Assembly: GCA_023957975.1 (NCBI GenBank)
Contig: JAMLGM010000012.1
Span: 1 to 58,485, forward strand
DNA: 58,485 nt
Reading direction: 5' to 3'
DNA from: Microthrixaceae bacterium
GTDB lineage: Bacteria > Actinomycetota > Acidimicrobiia > Acidimicrobiales > Microtrichaceae
The notes under the pieces are model-generated. The model worked only from the letters and a program-made list of their open reading frames with translations, was not told the DNA's origin and did not search any database. A program made the translations under genes and the position numbers. Each line of letters begins with the position of its first letter. Position 1 is the first letter of the stretch. This document shows, piece after piece, positions 24,947 to 33,236 of this stretch.

Positions 24947-26107
24947 CTGTTCTCAACCGTCACCGCCGAACCTTCAAGGCACCGACCGAACCGTCTCAGG
25001 GCGACACTAGGTGCCGCGGTCGTCCTCGCCGTCGTGCTCGCTGGGTGTTCGTCGAACAACGCTGCAGGCACCAACGACGCTGATGCCGGCACCCCCAGCG
25101 CCAACGACACCGACACCGGCACCGGCGGCGCAGATCCCGCACCCAGCGCCGACGTCGTTGCCGAGCTTGCGCACTGGCGCCGGATCGAACCCGGAGGCGA
25201 CTGCGGCTGCGCCGACGGCAGCGAATTCGCGTTCTGGGTTCGTCAGGGCGACCCCACCAGGGTTGCGGTCATCTTCCAGGGCGGCGGTGCGTGCTTCGAT
25301 GCTGCGACGTGCACCTTCGTGGAGGGCCCCTACAAGCCGCGTCTGTTCCAGGAGGACGACCCCAACGACGGCGACGGCCTGCTGGACATCGACGACGAAC
25401 GCAACCCGCTCGCCGACTGGTCGATGGTGTTCGTGCCCTACTGCACCGGCGATCTGCACCTCGGAGACGCCGTGCGCGAGGACTCCCCCGAACAGGTCGT
25501 CCACCACTCCGGCCTAGCGAACGGCACCGCCGTGCTCGATCAGGTCGAAGAACAGTTCCAGACCGCCACCGAGGTGTTGGTCGCCGGCGAGAGCGCCGGG
25601 GCCGCGGCCGCCCCGCTGTACGGCGGCTTGCTGGCCGACCGGCTTTCGGACGCCCAGGTGACGGTGCTCGCCGACGGCGCCGGCGCGTACCCGAACGATC
25701 CGGCGGTCAACGAACTCGCGATCAGCCGGTGGGGCGCGCTCGCGGCGGTCCCCGACTGGCCTGGAACCCAAGGGCTCGGCGCCGCCGACTTCGGACTACC
25801 GACCCTGTTCGTGCACGCTGGGCGCCAACACCCCGATCTCCGCTTCGGACGACGCGATTTCGCGAACGACCAGGCCCAGGTGACCTACGCACAACTCGCC
25901 GGCCTGAGCGACGATGTCGCCGCACAGATCGACCGCAATAAACGCGAGATCGAGGCCCAGGGCATCGACCTCGCGGGCTTTGTCTCACCGGGCGAGCATC
26001 ACACGATCCTCACCACGCCGTACTTGTGGGACCACCGGGTCGGCGGCGTCATGTTGGTCGACTGGATCCAGTCGCTGATCGACGGAACCGCGGTCGACGT
26101 GCGCTGA
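24947..26107 (+). CDS. Pectinacetylesterase/Notum-like lipoprotein hydrolase, probable CTG start
   Basis: About 386 residues from CTG 24947. The serine-hydrolase core shows IFQGGGACFD (oxyanion), FVPYCTGDLHLG, the nucleophile VLVAGESAGAAAAPL, and a late SPGEHHTI histidine, as in pectinacetylesterase/Notum relatives; the substrate is unknown. The first ATG/GTG in frame (GTG 25034) lies inside the hydrophobic core of the signal peptide. Upstream in-frame codons read NRLRATLGAAVVLAVVLAGC, a complete lipoprotein signal. A strong GGAGGA (24938-24943) precedes CTG 24947, so I infer a CTG start. The stop codon is followed by an 11-bp repeat with extra TGA triplets. Confidence 0.75.
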   Translation: MFSTVTAEPSRHRPNRLRATLGAAVVLAVVLAGCSSNNAAGTNDADAGTPSANDTDTGTGGADPAPSADVVAELAHWRRIEPGGDCGCADGSEFAFWVRQGDPTRVAVIFQGGGACFDAATCTFVEGPYKPRLFQEDDPNDGDGLLDIDDERNPLADWSMVFVPYCTGDLHLGDAVREDSPEQVVHHSGLANGTAVLDQVEEQFQTATEVLVAGESAGAAAAPLYGGLLADRLSDAQVTVLADGAGAYPNDPAVNELAISRWGALAAVPDWPGTQGLGAADFGLPTLFVHAGRQHPDLRFGRRDFANDQAQVTYAQLAGLSDDVAAQIDRNKREIEAQGIDLAGFVSPGEHHTILTTPYLWDHRVGGVMLVDWIQSLIDGTAVDVR

Positions 26108-26122
26108 CCGGGCGCTGACCGG
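26101..26122. repeat. 11-bp repeat at the esterase stop codon
   Basis: GCGCTGACCGG twice, followed by a related ACACCGCTGACCGG. Each copy carries TGA. Confidence 0.8.
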
Positions 26123-26151
26123 ACACCGCTGACCGGGCGCCGCCGACCCGG

Positions 26152-26179
26152 CTTCAGAAGAGGAGCTTCAGAAGAGGAG
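26152..26179. repeat. Exact 14-bp duplication including the alcohol dehydrogenase stop
   Basis: CTTCAGAAGAGGAG occurs twice in direct tandem. On the minus strand each copy encodes the last residues (LLF) plus TGA. Confidence 0.95.
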
Positions 26180-27250
26180 TACGGGCTTCACGACCCGCCC
26201 CGAAAGCGACGCCTCCTCGGCCTCGTTGATCTGATCGAACGGGAAGGTCTCGATCAGCCGGTCGAAGGGGAACTCGCCGTTACGCCACCACCCGATCAGT
26301 TTCGGGATCATCTCCTGAGGCACCACGTCGCCCTCGAAGATCGTCATGATCGTCTTGCCGAGTTGTGTGAAACCATCCAGCACCACCTCGCCCTGCTGTA
26401 CGCCGACCAGACCCAACACCCCGGACATTCGCAGCGAGGCCAACGCCGTCTGGATCACCGCCGGCACCCCCGTGGTGTCGAAGGCGTAGTGGGCTCCTGC
26501 ACCGGTGATGGCGAGCACCTCGGCGGCCACGTCGCCGGCGCCGTTCACCGTGTGGGTGGCGCCGAGTTCCTTCGCGAGTTCGAGGCGCGACTCGTGCAGG
26601 TCGACCGCGATGATCGGGTTCGCGCCGATGACCTTGGCCGCCATGATCGCCGCCAACCCGACCGCTCCGGCACCGGTCACGACCAGGCTGCGGCCCGGTT
26701 GGACATCCATCGCCGAAACGATGGATCCGGCACCGGTCAAAATGCCACAGCCGAGCGGGCCGAGCTTGTCGAGCGGCAGGTCCTTGTCGACGACGACGGT
26801 GTTGCGAGCATTCGCGATGGCAAAGGTCGCGAACGACGACTGACCGAACCAACGCGCCGAGACCTCCTCGCCCCCGGCGTCGTGCATGCACGTCGTCCCG
26901 TCGAGTTCACGGCCCACGAGGTTACGCATGAGGAACGTTTCGCAATACGCCGGATGGTTCTCCCTGCACTGCTCGCATTCACCGCAGGAATCGAAGGTCA
27001 ACACGACGTGATCTCCGGCCGCGATCCCCTCGACCCCTTCGCCCACCGCATCGACGACGCCCGAACCCTCATGGCCGGTGACGATCGGCAGCGGCGACAA
27101 CGACACCCCCCGGGGAACGACGTCGGTGTGACAGATTCCGGCACCGACGATGCGTACCCGCACCTGACCCTGGCCGGGTTCGTCGAGCTCGACGTCCTCG
27201 ATCGTGTACGGAGCCTGCGGCTCGCGAAGAACCGCTGCTTTCACCAACAT
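26168..27250 (-). CDS. Zinc-dependent alcohol dehydrogenase (MDR family)
   Basis: 360 residues. NAD-dependent oxidation of an alcohol. Catalytic zinc ligands: Cys in AGICHTD (about 39) and His in VTGHEGSG (about 60), with CGILTGAG later. The structural zinc site CGECEQCRENHPAYC is complete, and the nucleotide loop reads VVTGAGAVGLAAIMAAKV. It resembles class III or aryl/allylic alcohol dehydrogenases. The substrate is not determinable. Both ends carry 14-bp arrays: an exact duplication at the stop and four copies upstream of the start (27268-27323). Confidence 0.92.
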   Translation of the reverse strand: MLVKAAVLREPQAPYTIEDVELDEPGQGQVRVRIVGAGICHTDVVPRGVSLSPLPIVTGHEGSGVVDAVGEGVEGIAAGDHVVLTFDSCGECEQCRENHPAYCETFLMRNLVGRELDGTTCMHDAGGEEVSARWFGQSSFATFAIANARNTVVVDKDLPLDKLGPLGCGILTGAGSIVSAMDVQPGRSLVVTGAGAVGLAAIMAAKVIGANPIIAVDLHESRLELAKELGATHTVNGAGDVAAEVLAITGAGAHYAFDTTGVPAVIQTALASLRMSGVLGLVGVQQGEVVLDGFTQLGKTIMTIFEGDVVPQEMIPKLIGWWRNGEFPFDRLIETFPFDQINEAEEASLSGRVVKPVLLF

Positions 27251-27267
27251 GTCAGGTACCCCCTCAT

Positions 27268-27323
27268 TGCAGTCGTGTCGCTGCAGTCGTGTCGCTGCAG
27301 TCGTGTCGCTGCAGTCCTGTCGC
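27268..27323. repeat. 14-bp tandem array upstream of the alcohol dehydrogenase
   Basis: TGCAGTCGTGTCGC in three exact copies plus one with a single change. It occupies the region where the promoter would be expected. Confidence 0.97.
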
Positions 27324-27409
27324 TGTTGTGTGGCACTGTAACGGCCAGCGCTGCCCTACCCGAACGGCCAACGGCGCCCTGCCCGAACGGCCAGCGTGAG
27401 CGTCCCGGC

Positions 27410-28525
27410 CTATCCGCCGGCGGAGCTGCACGATTCGATCTCGGTGTCGGCCCCGAGTGCACTCAATGTCGCCGACGGTGCCGACGCGGCCCATCCACTC
27501 AACGCGGCGCGCAGGCCCGCGGCCTGCTCCTCGGTATCCATGCGCACGGTCGCGGTCAGGCACCGGCGTGACCCTCCGCCGTCCCAGGTCACGTACTCGC
27601 CACCGCTCCACCCGCTCGTCGCGGAATTGACCGCAGCGTCGAGACTGATGCCCCGTTGGATGAGCAGCGTGAGCAGGAACACGCCGAACTCGCCGCGACG
27701 GATCTCGACGCCACCGGCGATCGGATCGGGCACGTCCTGGGGCTGATCGCCGAGAAGATAACGATCCGGGAACCACGCCTGTTCCTCGCTCACCGGAAAC
27801 GCCGAGAACATGGCATCGATCTCGCCATCGAGTGCGCGGATGAACCGTGGACCCTGCAGGTAGGGGGCCTGGGCCAGGCTCAGCAACGCGATCGGAACGC
27901 CGAGCAACTCGGCGCTGACCGGCATCGACAGCTGTTCGAGCAAGCTCGCGGAGGCCTCGATCGGGCCACGGTACTGCGACCAGGACCGTTGAGCCGCGGC
28001 CGCGTCGCCTTCGACCGCGACGAGAAACGCCAACTGCCGCGAATCGATGATGCCCTCACCGTGTTCCTCGTCGAGGCCGAAGTGCTGATCGTCGAGCGCA
28101 TGGGTCAGTTCGTGCACCACGACCTCGCGCCGATACGGGGTCAGCTTGTCCCCGCGCACCGCCAACTCCTCGGTGATCGGGTCGTAGAACCCCATGACGC
28201 CGTTGCCGAACGCAATCCGGTACTTGTCGACCAGGGCATCGGCCTCGGGCATCCACCCGAGCGCCTTGAACGCCGCCTCGTCCACCTGCAGCGTGGCGGT
28301 TGTGTCGTCGACCATCTCGTGCACGCGGGCGACGAACTCCTGCTCCGGCACGAAGCTCACCACCGGGGGCGTCAAGAATTCGCGGCCACGCTTCCGCTCG
28401 ACGTACCGAACCATCTTCGCGACTTCCGCATCGCGGCTCGACGCAGGCGCCTCGGCCACACATGCGCTCGCGGTGACCGCTGCGGCGATCGCCACCGCGC
28501 CGACGCGCCTGAGACGCTTCCCCAT
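27410..28525 (-). CDS. Secreted lipoprotein with HExxH metallopeptidase motif
   Basis: 371 residues. Signal peptide with lipobox-like VTASACVA (Cys about residue 22). A zinc-binding VVHELTHALDDQHF motif is at about residues 137-150, and a downstream Glu in VAVEGDAAAA could be the third ligand, as in gluzincin-like proteins. The C-terminal part contains FLLTLLIQRG and one Cys pair (RRCL, SC). Family not recognised beyond that. It lies 24 bp upstream of nothing but argB's stop side: its start is 24 bp after the argB stop on the same strand, so it may be read through from argJB. Confidence 0.8.
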   Translation of the reverse strand: MGKRLRRVGAVAIAAAVTASACVAEAPASSRDAEVAKMVRYVERKRGREFLTPPVVSFVPEQEFVARVHEMVDDTTATLQVDEAAFKALGWMPEADALVDKYRIAFGNGVMGFYDPITEELAVRGDKLTPYRREVVVHELTHALDDQHFGLDEEHGEGIIDSRQLAFLVAVEGDAAAAQRSWSQYRGPIEASASLLEQLSMPVSAELLGVPIALLSLAQAPYLQGPRFIRALDGEIDAMFSAFPVSEEQAWFPDRYLLGDQPQDVPDPIAGGVEIRRGEFGVFLLTLLIQRGISLDAAVNSATSGWSGGEYVTWDGGGSRRCLTATVRMDTEEQAAGLRAALSGWAASAPSATLSALGADTEIESCSSAGG

Positions 28526-28549
28526 GTTCTTCCCCCTTCGAATGCCGAT

Positions 28550-29464
28550 TCAGGCGATGACCATTGTGCCAACTCCGGCGTCGGTGAACAGTTCCAACAA
28601 CAACACGTGGGGCACCCGACCGTCGATCAGGTGGACCTCGCGCACCCCGCGGTGGATGGCCTCGATGCACCCCTCGATCTTGGGGATCATCCCGCCGCCG
28701 ATCGTGCCGTCGTCGATCAACTGCCGCGCCTGCGAGGTCGACACCTCGGTGATCAGGCTCGACGGGTCGTCGATGTCGCCCAACAATCCGGGAACGTCGG
28801 TGAGAAAGATCAGCTTCTGAGCGCCGAGCGCCTCGGCGACGGCGGAGGCCACCGCATCGGCGTTGATGTTGTAGGCCTGACCGTCGCTGTCGGAACCGAC
28901 CGTCGAGATCACCGGGATGAGGTCCATGTCGACGAGACGGTGAACGATTTCGGGGTTGACGTCGGTGACGTCGCCGACGAATCCGAGATCCGCGTGGCGT
29001 CTGGTCGCCTCGATGAGTCCGGCGTCCTGCCCGGACAGGCCCACCGCAACCGGCCCGTGAGCGTTCAACGCGCTGACGATGTCGGAGTTCACCTTGCCCA
29101 CGAGCACCATCTGTACGACCTCGAGGGTCTCGGCGTCGGTCACCCGTTGGCCGTCGACGAACTCGCTCGATTTGCCGAGACGGTCCAGCCACTGCCCGAT
29201 CTGGGGTCCTCCGCCGTGCACGACGACCGGGCGGATGCCCACCGAGTGCATCATGACGATGTCCTGGGCGAACTGGTCGAACAGCTCGGGCGACGTCATC
29301 GCATTGCCGCCGAACTTCACCACGACCGTCGCCGAACGGAAGCGCTGGATGTAGGGCAACGCCTGCAACAACACGTCGACCTGGCGGCTCTGCCCGCTGC
29401 CTCCTTGGTTGTTCGAGGGGGCGTCGTTTCCGGGTTGAGTGCTTGAGGTCGGGTCGTTGCTCAT
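28550..29464 (-). CDS. argB: Acetylglutamate kinase
   Basis: 304 residues. Phosphorylates N-acetylglutamate with ATP, the feedback-controlled step in cyclic arginine pathways. Motifs: VVKFGGNAM, VVHGGGPQI, GLSGQDAGL, INADAVA, FLTDVPGLLGD and GGMIPKIEGC. A hydrophilic ~28-residue extension precedes the kinase fold. The ATG at 29464 overlaps the argJ stop by four bases (ATGA), so the two are translationally coupled, which fixes the start. Confidence 0.97.
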   Translation of the reverse strand: MSNDPTSSTQPGNDAPSNNQGGSGQSRQVDVLLQALPYIQRFRSATVVVKFGGNAMTSPELFDQFAQDIVMMHSVGIRPVVVHGGGPQIGQWLDRLGKSSEFVDGQRVTDAETLEVVQMVLVGKVNSDIVSALNAHGPVAVGLSGQDAGLIEATRRHADLGFVGDVTDVNPEIVHRLVDMDLIPVISTVGSDSDGQAYNINADAVASAVAEALGAQKLIFLTDVPGLLGDIDDPSSLITEVSTSQARQLIDDGTIGGGMIPKIEGCIEAIHRGVREVHLIDGRVPHVLLLELFTDAGVGTMVIA

Positions 29465-30684
29465 GTCGTGTAGTCCGCGTTGATCCTGATGTAGCCGTCG
29501 GTGAGGTCGCATCCGTACACCGTGAACTCGCCCGCGGCAATGCCCAGGTTCGCCGACAACACGACGTGGTCGCCGGCCATGTGGGCCTCTGCCCGCGCGA
29601 GGGCGTCGCTGCGTTCGGATTCGGTCGCGGCGCTGGGATACATACGGGTGTCGCCGATGTCGACCGACACCCGGTCCTGGTCGATGTCGACCTGGTCATC
29701 GCACTTGCCGATGGCCATCACGATGCGGCCCCAGTTCGGGTCTGAGCCGTGCACCGCCGTCTTCACCAGCGGCGAATTCACGATCGCTTTGGCCACCAAT
29801 TTCGCCTGGGCATCGTCTCGTGCGCCGCTCACCCGCACCTCGATCACCTTCGAGGCTCCTTCGCCGTCGGCTGCGATCTTCAACACCAGGTCCCGAGCCA
29901 CCGACCGAAGCGCGGCGCCGAAGGCCGCCGGATCGACACGGCCGGCCGCGCCGTTGGCGAAGATGGCCGCCGAGTCGCTCGTCGAGGTGTCGGTGTCGAT
30001 GCTGAGTGCGTTGAACGTGACCTCCATCGCGGAACGGAACGCGGCGTCGAGGGCCGGGGCGCTGAGTTCGGCGTCGGTGAAGAAGAAGGTGAGCAGGGTC
30101 GCCATGTTGGGCTCGATCATGCCGACCCCCTTGGCGATACCGACGAGGGTGGCGGTCGAACCGTCGAGGGTTTCCACCTCGGCCGAAACGAGCTTCGCGT
30201 GGGTGTCGGTGGTCATGATCGCCTGCGCGGCTGCGGCGAAGTCGGCAGCCGTGGCCTCCGTATCGGGCAGCGACAGCCCGGCGATCGCGGATCGCATCTG
30301 CTCCATCGGGTAGCGCCGTCCGATCACCCCGGTGGAGGCGACCGCAAGTTGTTGCGCGGCGATGCCCTCAACCGCCGCTCCTGAGAGGTCGGCGGCGAGG
30401 CGTTGAAGCTCCGCGGCGTCCGCGTCGCCGTCGGGGCCGTTGGCCACGTTCGCGTTCTTCGACACGACGACCACTCCCCGGGCATCCCCGCGACCGGTGG
30501 CGGCGCGGGCCAGCGCCACGCTCGGACCCGAGAATCGCGACTGCGTGTACACCCCGGCCGACACGCACGGGCGCTCGGAGACCACCAGGCAGAAGTCGGT
30601 GGTCGAGTCCTTCACCCCGAGATTCGCGGTCAGAACCCGAAAGCCCCGCGGCGCGCTGGCAGAAGTCGATGTCGGTTCGTTCAC
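29461..30684 (-). CDS. argJ: Bifunctional ornithine acetyltransferase / N-acetylglutamate synthase
   Basis: About 407 residues from GTG 30684. It recycles the acetyl group from N-acetylornithine to glutamate. The self-cleavage site with its catalytic Thr is in GMIEPNMATLLTF. GVIGRRYPM and AVHGSDPNWGRIVMA also match. A GTG nine codons upstream (30711) is possible but would overlap the MarR gene; 30684 leaves a 10-bp gap. No argA is present in the window, consistent with the recycling route. It is detached from argC by about 3.6 kb of foreign genes and now follows a marR gene. Confidence 0.95.
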   Translation of the reverse strand: MNEPTSTSASAPRGFRVLTANLGVKDSTTDFCLVVSERPCVSAGVYTQSRFSGPSVALARAATGRGDARGVVVVSKNANVANGPDGDADAAELQRLAADLSGAAVEGIAAQQLAVASTGVIGRRYPMEQMRSAIAGLSLPDTEATAADFAAAAQAIMTTDTHAKLVSAEVETLDGSTATLVGIAKGVGMIEPNMATLLTFFFTDAELSAPALDAAFRSAMEVTFNALSIDTDTSTSDSAAIFANGAAGRVDPAAFGAALRSVARDLVLKIAADGEGASKVIEVRVSGARDDAQAKLVAKAIVNSPLVKTAVHGSDPNWGRIVMAIGKCDDQVDIDQDRVSVDIGDTRMYPSAATESERSDALARAEAHMAGDHVVLSANLGIAAGEFTVYGCDLTDGYIRINADYTT

Positions 30685-30694
30685 GGGGTCAACC

Positions 30695-31219
30695 CTACGC
30701 GGGCGGTCCACTCACCACCGCGGCACACGGATGCACGGTGTCGCGGAGCTTTCGCAGCAGTCGTTCCAACTCGTCGACTTCGTCGGGTTCGAGCGCCGCA
30801 TCGAGCAACGAACGAATCATCTCGAGGTGCGGCGGCAGCGCATCGGCGACCACTCGACGCCCACGATCGGTGATCGACAGGTGCACGACCCGACGGTCAC
30901 CGGGGCATGAAACGCGCTCGGCGAGCCCCAGGCGTTCGAGGCGATCCGCATTGCGCGTCGCCGCAGACGGGGTGGCGCGGCACTGGGCGGCCAGGTCGGT
31001 CATCCGCAGCGACCCGCCTTCGGTTCGAGCCAGCCGCAACAACGGGTCGAAGAGTCCCTCGTTCAGCGAGTTGTCGGCCTCGAGCGTCTCGGCGATGCGG
31101 GCGCGAACGCTGTCGGTCGACTCGAGCAGCAGGCCGGCGAGGGTGAGCAGACGGTCGTCTTCGGGCGAGATCGCCAACGGTTTCGGCGCCTTCAACGGCT
31201 TCGGAGGCTTGGTGGACAC
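30695..31219 (-). CDS. MarR-family transcriptional regulator
   Basis: 174 residues. Winged helix at about 65-135: MTDLAAQCRATPSAATRNADRL as recognition region and the wing CPGDRRVVHLSITDRGR. A Lys/Pro-rich N-terminus (KPPKPLKAPKP) is extra. It is divergent from the yceI gene, the classic arrangement for autoregulation and control of the neighbour, and lies 10 bp before argJ on the same strand. The arg genes argJ and argB may therefore be transcribed from the marR promoter. Ligand unknown. Confidence 0.88.
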   Translation of the reverse strand: MSTKPPKPLKAPKPLAISPEDDRLLTLAGLLLESTDSVRARIAETLEADNSLNEGLFDPLLRLARTEGGSLRMTDLAAQCRATPSAATRNADRLERLGLAERVSCPGDRRVVHLSITDRGRRVVADALPPHLEMIRSLLDAALEPDEVDELERLLRKLRDTVHPCAAVVSGPPA

Positions 31220-31244
31220 GATTTCAGGCTACCAGGGAATTTAT

Positions 31245-31271
31245 TTGACGTTTCAATAGTTGCATGTGGTA
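31245..31271. promoter_or_regulatory. Operator-like sequences between marR and yceI
   Basis: TTGACGTTTCAA (31245-31256) is an imperfect palindrome with TTGA/TCAA ends and could be the MarR site; TTGACG could also be a -35 element for yceI. TGCATG at 31261-31266 is half of the ARG-box pattern seen before argC, argD and argF, but the other half is poor. Confidence 0.35.
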
Positions 31272-31285
31272 CCTTTGTTGGCAGA

Positions 31286-31349
31286 AGGATTTCCCCCGAG
31301 AGGATTTTCCCCCGAGAGGATCTGCCCTCACGAGGATCTGCCCTCAACG
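31286..31349. repeat. 15-17-bp tandem array in the yceI leader
   Basis: Four units: AGGATTTCCCCCGAG, a one-base-longer copy, and two AGGATCTGCCCTCACG-type copies. It lies 32-95 bp before the start codon. Confidence 0.93.
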
Positions 31350-31380
31350 CAACCCAACCCCAGCCCCGAAAGGCATTCCC

Positions 31381-31950
31381 ATGACCGAGACCACCCGCAC
31401 CGTCAACGGATCCACCCTCCCCCTCCCCGGCAGCTACTCCATCGACCCGTCGCACAGCGCCGTCGGGTTCACCGTTCGCCACATGATGGTGTCGAAGGTG
31501 CGCGGTTCGTTCGACAAGTTCGCCGGTTCCATCACCATCGCCGACGAACCGACCGAGTCCTCGGTGGCCGTGGAGATCGACCTGAACTCCATCAACACCA
31601 ACGACGAGAACCGCGACGGCCACCTCAAGTCGGCCGACTTCTTCAACACCGAGTCCACCCCGAAGATGACCTTCGCCTCCACCAAGGTCGAACCCAAGGG
31701 CTCGGAGTGGCTGGTCACCGGCGACCTCACCCTCAACGGCATCACCAAGGCGACCACGCTCACCGTCGAATTCGAGGGAGCGACCGTCGATCCGTGGGGC
31801 AACCTCCGCATCGGGTTCTCCGCAACCGGCCAGATCAACCGCGAAGACTACGGGGTCGCCTGGAACCAGGCGCTTGAGACCGGTGGCGTCGTCGTCGGCA
31901 AAGACGTGAAGATCGCGATCGACGCCGAGGCTATTACCCCCATCCAGTAG
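31381..31950 (+). CDS. YceI-family lipocalin-like protein
   Basis: 189 residues with no signal peptide, so probably cytoplasmic. YceI fold signatures: YSIDPSHSAVGFTVRHMMVSKVRGSF, a DGHLKSADFFNTESTPKMTF segment, and VTGDLTLNGITKATTLTVEF. Family members bind isoprenoid or other amphiphilic lipids. The ATG at 31381 is chosen as the family N-terminus; an ATG-initiated frame from 31264 would translate the tandem array and is rejected. Paired with a divergent MarR regulator, as in many actinobacteria. Confidence 0.93.
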   Translation: MTETTRTVNGSTLPLPGSYSIDPSHSAVGFTVRHMMVSKVRGSFDKFAGSITIADEPTESSVAVEIDLNSINTNDENRDGHLKSADFFNTESTPKMTFASTKVEPKGSEWLVTGDLTLNGITKATTLTVEFEGATVDPWGNLRIGFSATGQINREDYGVAWNQALETGGVVVGKDVKIAIDAEAITPIQ

Positions 31951-32063
31951 GGGGTTCGGCACCCACCGGCGTTGCCACGACGATCGGGGCTCAATCCCCG
32001 CCGAACTGGTAGGTTGCCCCTCGCTGGTTGACACTGGTCAACCAGCGATCCAGGGGGAACACG

Positions 32064-33236
32064 ATGAACGACCCGACCGGTCGCCGCACACCGATTCGCG
32101 TCGCCCAGGTCGCCACCGGCAACCTCGGCACCGAGATGATCAAACGCCTACGCCACCAGCCCGACCTCGAGCTGGTGGCGTTGCACTGCTACTCCCCCGA
32201 CAAGATCGGACGCGACGCCGGCGAGATCGTCGGAATCGAACCGGTCGGCGTCGTCGCAACGGCCACGGTCGACGAACTCATCGCCGCCAAGCCCGACTGC
32301 GTCACCTTCCACGGGGTCTTTCCCGACCTCGACATCTACCTGCCCGTCCTCGAAGCGGGCATCGACCTCGTCACCACCGCCGACTGGATCACCGGCCACC
32401 ACCGGGTCGCCAACCACCCACACCCGTCGGGACGCACCGAACGCGAGTTGATCGCCGAGGCCTGCGAACGCGGCGGATCCACGTTCTACGGCACCGGCAT
32501 GAATCCGGGGCTCGCACAGATCCTGACCATCGTGCATTCGGCCGACGTCACCGAGATCGAACGGGTCCTGTGCAAGGAGTCGGTCGACGTGTCGTGCCAC
32601 CACTCCGTCGAAACCTGGAACGAGGTCGGCTTCGGGCTCCCGGTGGATGATCCGCGGGTGCCCGCAATGCTGGAGAAATACACCCGCGTGTTCGAAGACG
32701 CCGTTCGCCTCATGGCCGACTGTTTCGACCTGGAACTCGACGAGGTGCGTTTCGACTACGAGTTGGGCGCCTGCACCGACGACATCGATCTGGGCTGGTA
32801 CCAACTCCCCAAAGGGTCGCTCGGCGGCTGCTATCTGAAGTACCTCGGAATGGTCGACGGTGTGCCACGTATCGAGATGCACCTCGAGTGGCAGATGACG
32901 CCACACACCGCGCCGAACTGGAACATCCAGGGGTGCTACATCACCCAAATCGACGGTGACCCGTGCATCTACTCCAAGCACCTGATCCTGCCGAAGCCGG
33001 GCACCGACTTCAGCTCCGCCGCCGCATTCGCAGCGGTCGGCATGACCGTGACCGGGATGCCGGCGCTCAACTCCATCCGTGCGGTCGTCGACGCCCCACC
33101 GGGAATCGTGACGAGCGCGGACCTGCCGTTGCGCGCCTTCGCCGGGCGCTTCGCCGAGTCGGTCGTCGGGACTGCCGAGTCGGTCGGCGGGACTGGCGGG
33201 ACGGGCGGGACTGGCGGGACGGGCGATGGCGCCTGA
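32064..33236 (+). CDS. Dihydrodipicolinate reductase-like NAD(P)-dependent oxidoreductase
   Basis: About 390 residues. Rossmann start RVAQVATGNLGTEMIKRL, with the family's YGTGMNPGLAQILTIV and SVETWNEVGFG segments. This DapB-like family is common in mycobacteria and other actinobacteria next to steroid/lipid-degrading genes, and includes amino-acid dehydrogenase-like members; the substrate is unknown. The ATG at 32064 has a good AGGGGG Shine-Dalgarno sequence. The C-terminus ends in repeat-encoded GGT units (about 33170-33232). Its last 11 bp overlap the next gene, indicating a co-translated pair. Confidence 0.85.
   Translation: MNDPTGRRTPIRVAQVATGNLGTEMIKRLRHQPDLELVALHCYSPDKIGRDAGEIVGIEPVGVVATATVDELIAAKPDCVTFHGVFPDLDIYLPVLEAGIDLVTTADWITGHHRVANHPHPSGRTERELIAEACERGGSTFYGTGMNPGLAQILTIVHSADVTEIERVLCKESVDVSCHHSVETWNEVGFGLPVDDPRVPAMLEKYTRVFEDAVRLMADCFDLELDEVRFDYELGACTDDIDLGWYQLPKGSLGGCYLKYLGMVDGVPRIEMHLEWQMTPHTAPNWNIQGCYITQIDGDPCIYSKHLILPKPGTDFSSAAAFAAVGMTVTGMPALNSIRAVVDAPPGIVTSADLPLRAFAGRFAESVVGTAESVGGTGGTGGTGGTGDGA
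33165..33232. repeat. Nested 21-bp and 9-bp tandem array
   Basis: Two 21-bp units (GCCGAGTCGGTCGTCGGGAC-type) followed by 9-bp GGCGGGACT/GGCGGGACG units, at the 3' end of the reductase-like gene. Confidence 0.85.

Noticed and set aside
25034..25036. GTG 25034 as the start of the esterase lipoprotein
   Set aside because: It would leave only four residues before the lipobox Cys, too short for export.
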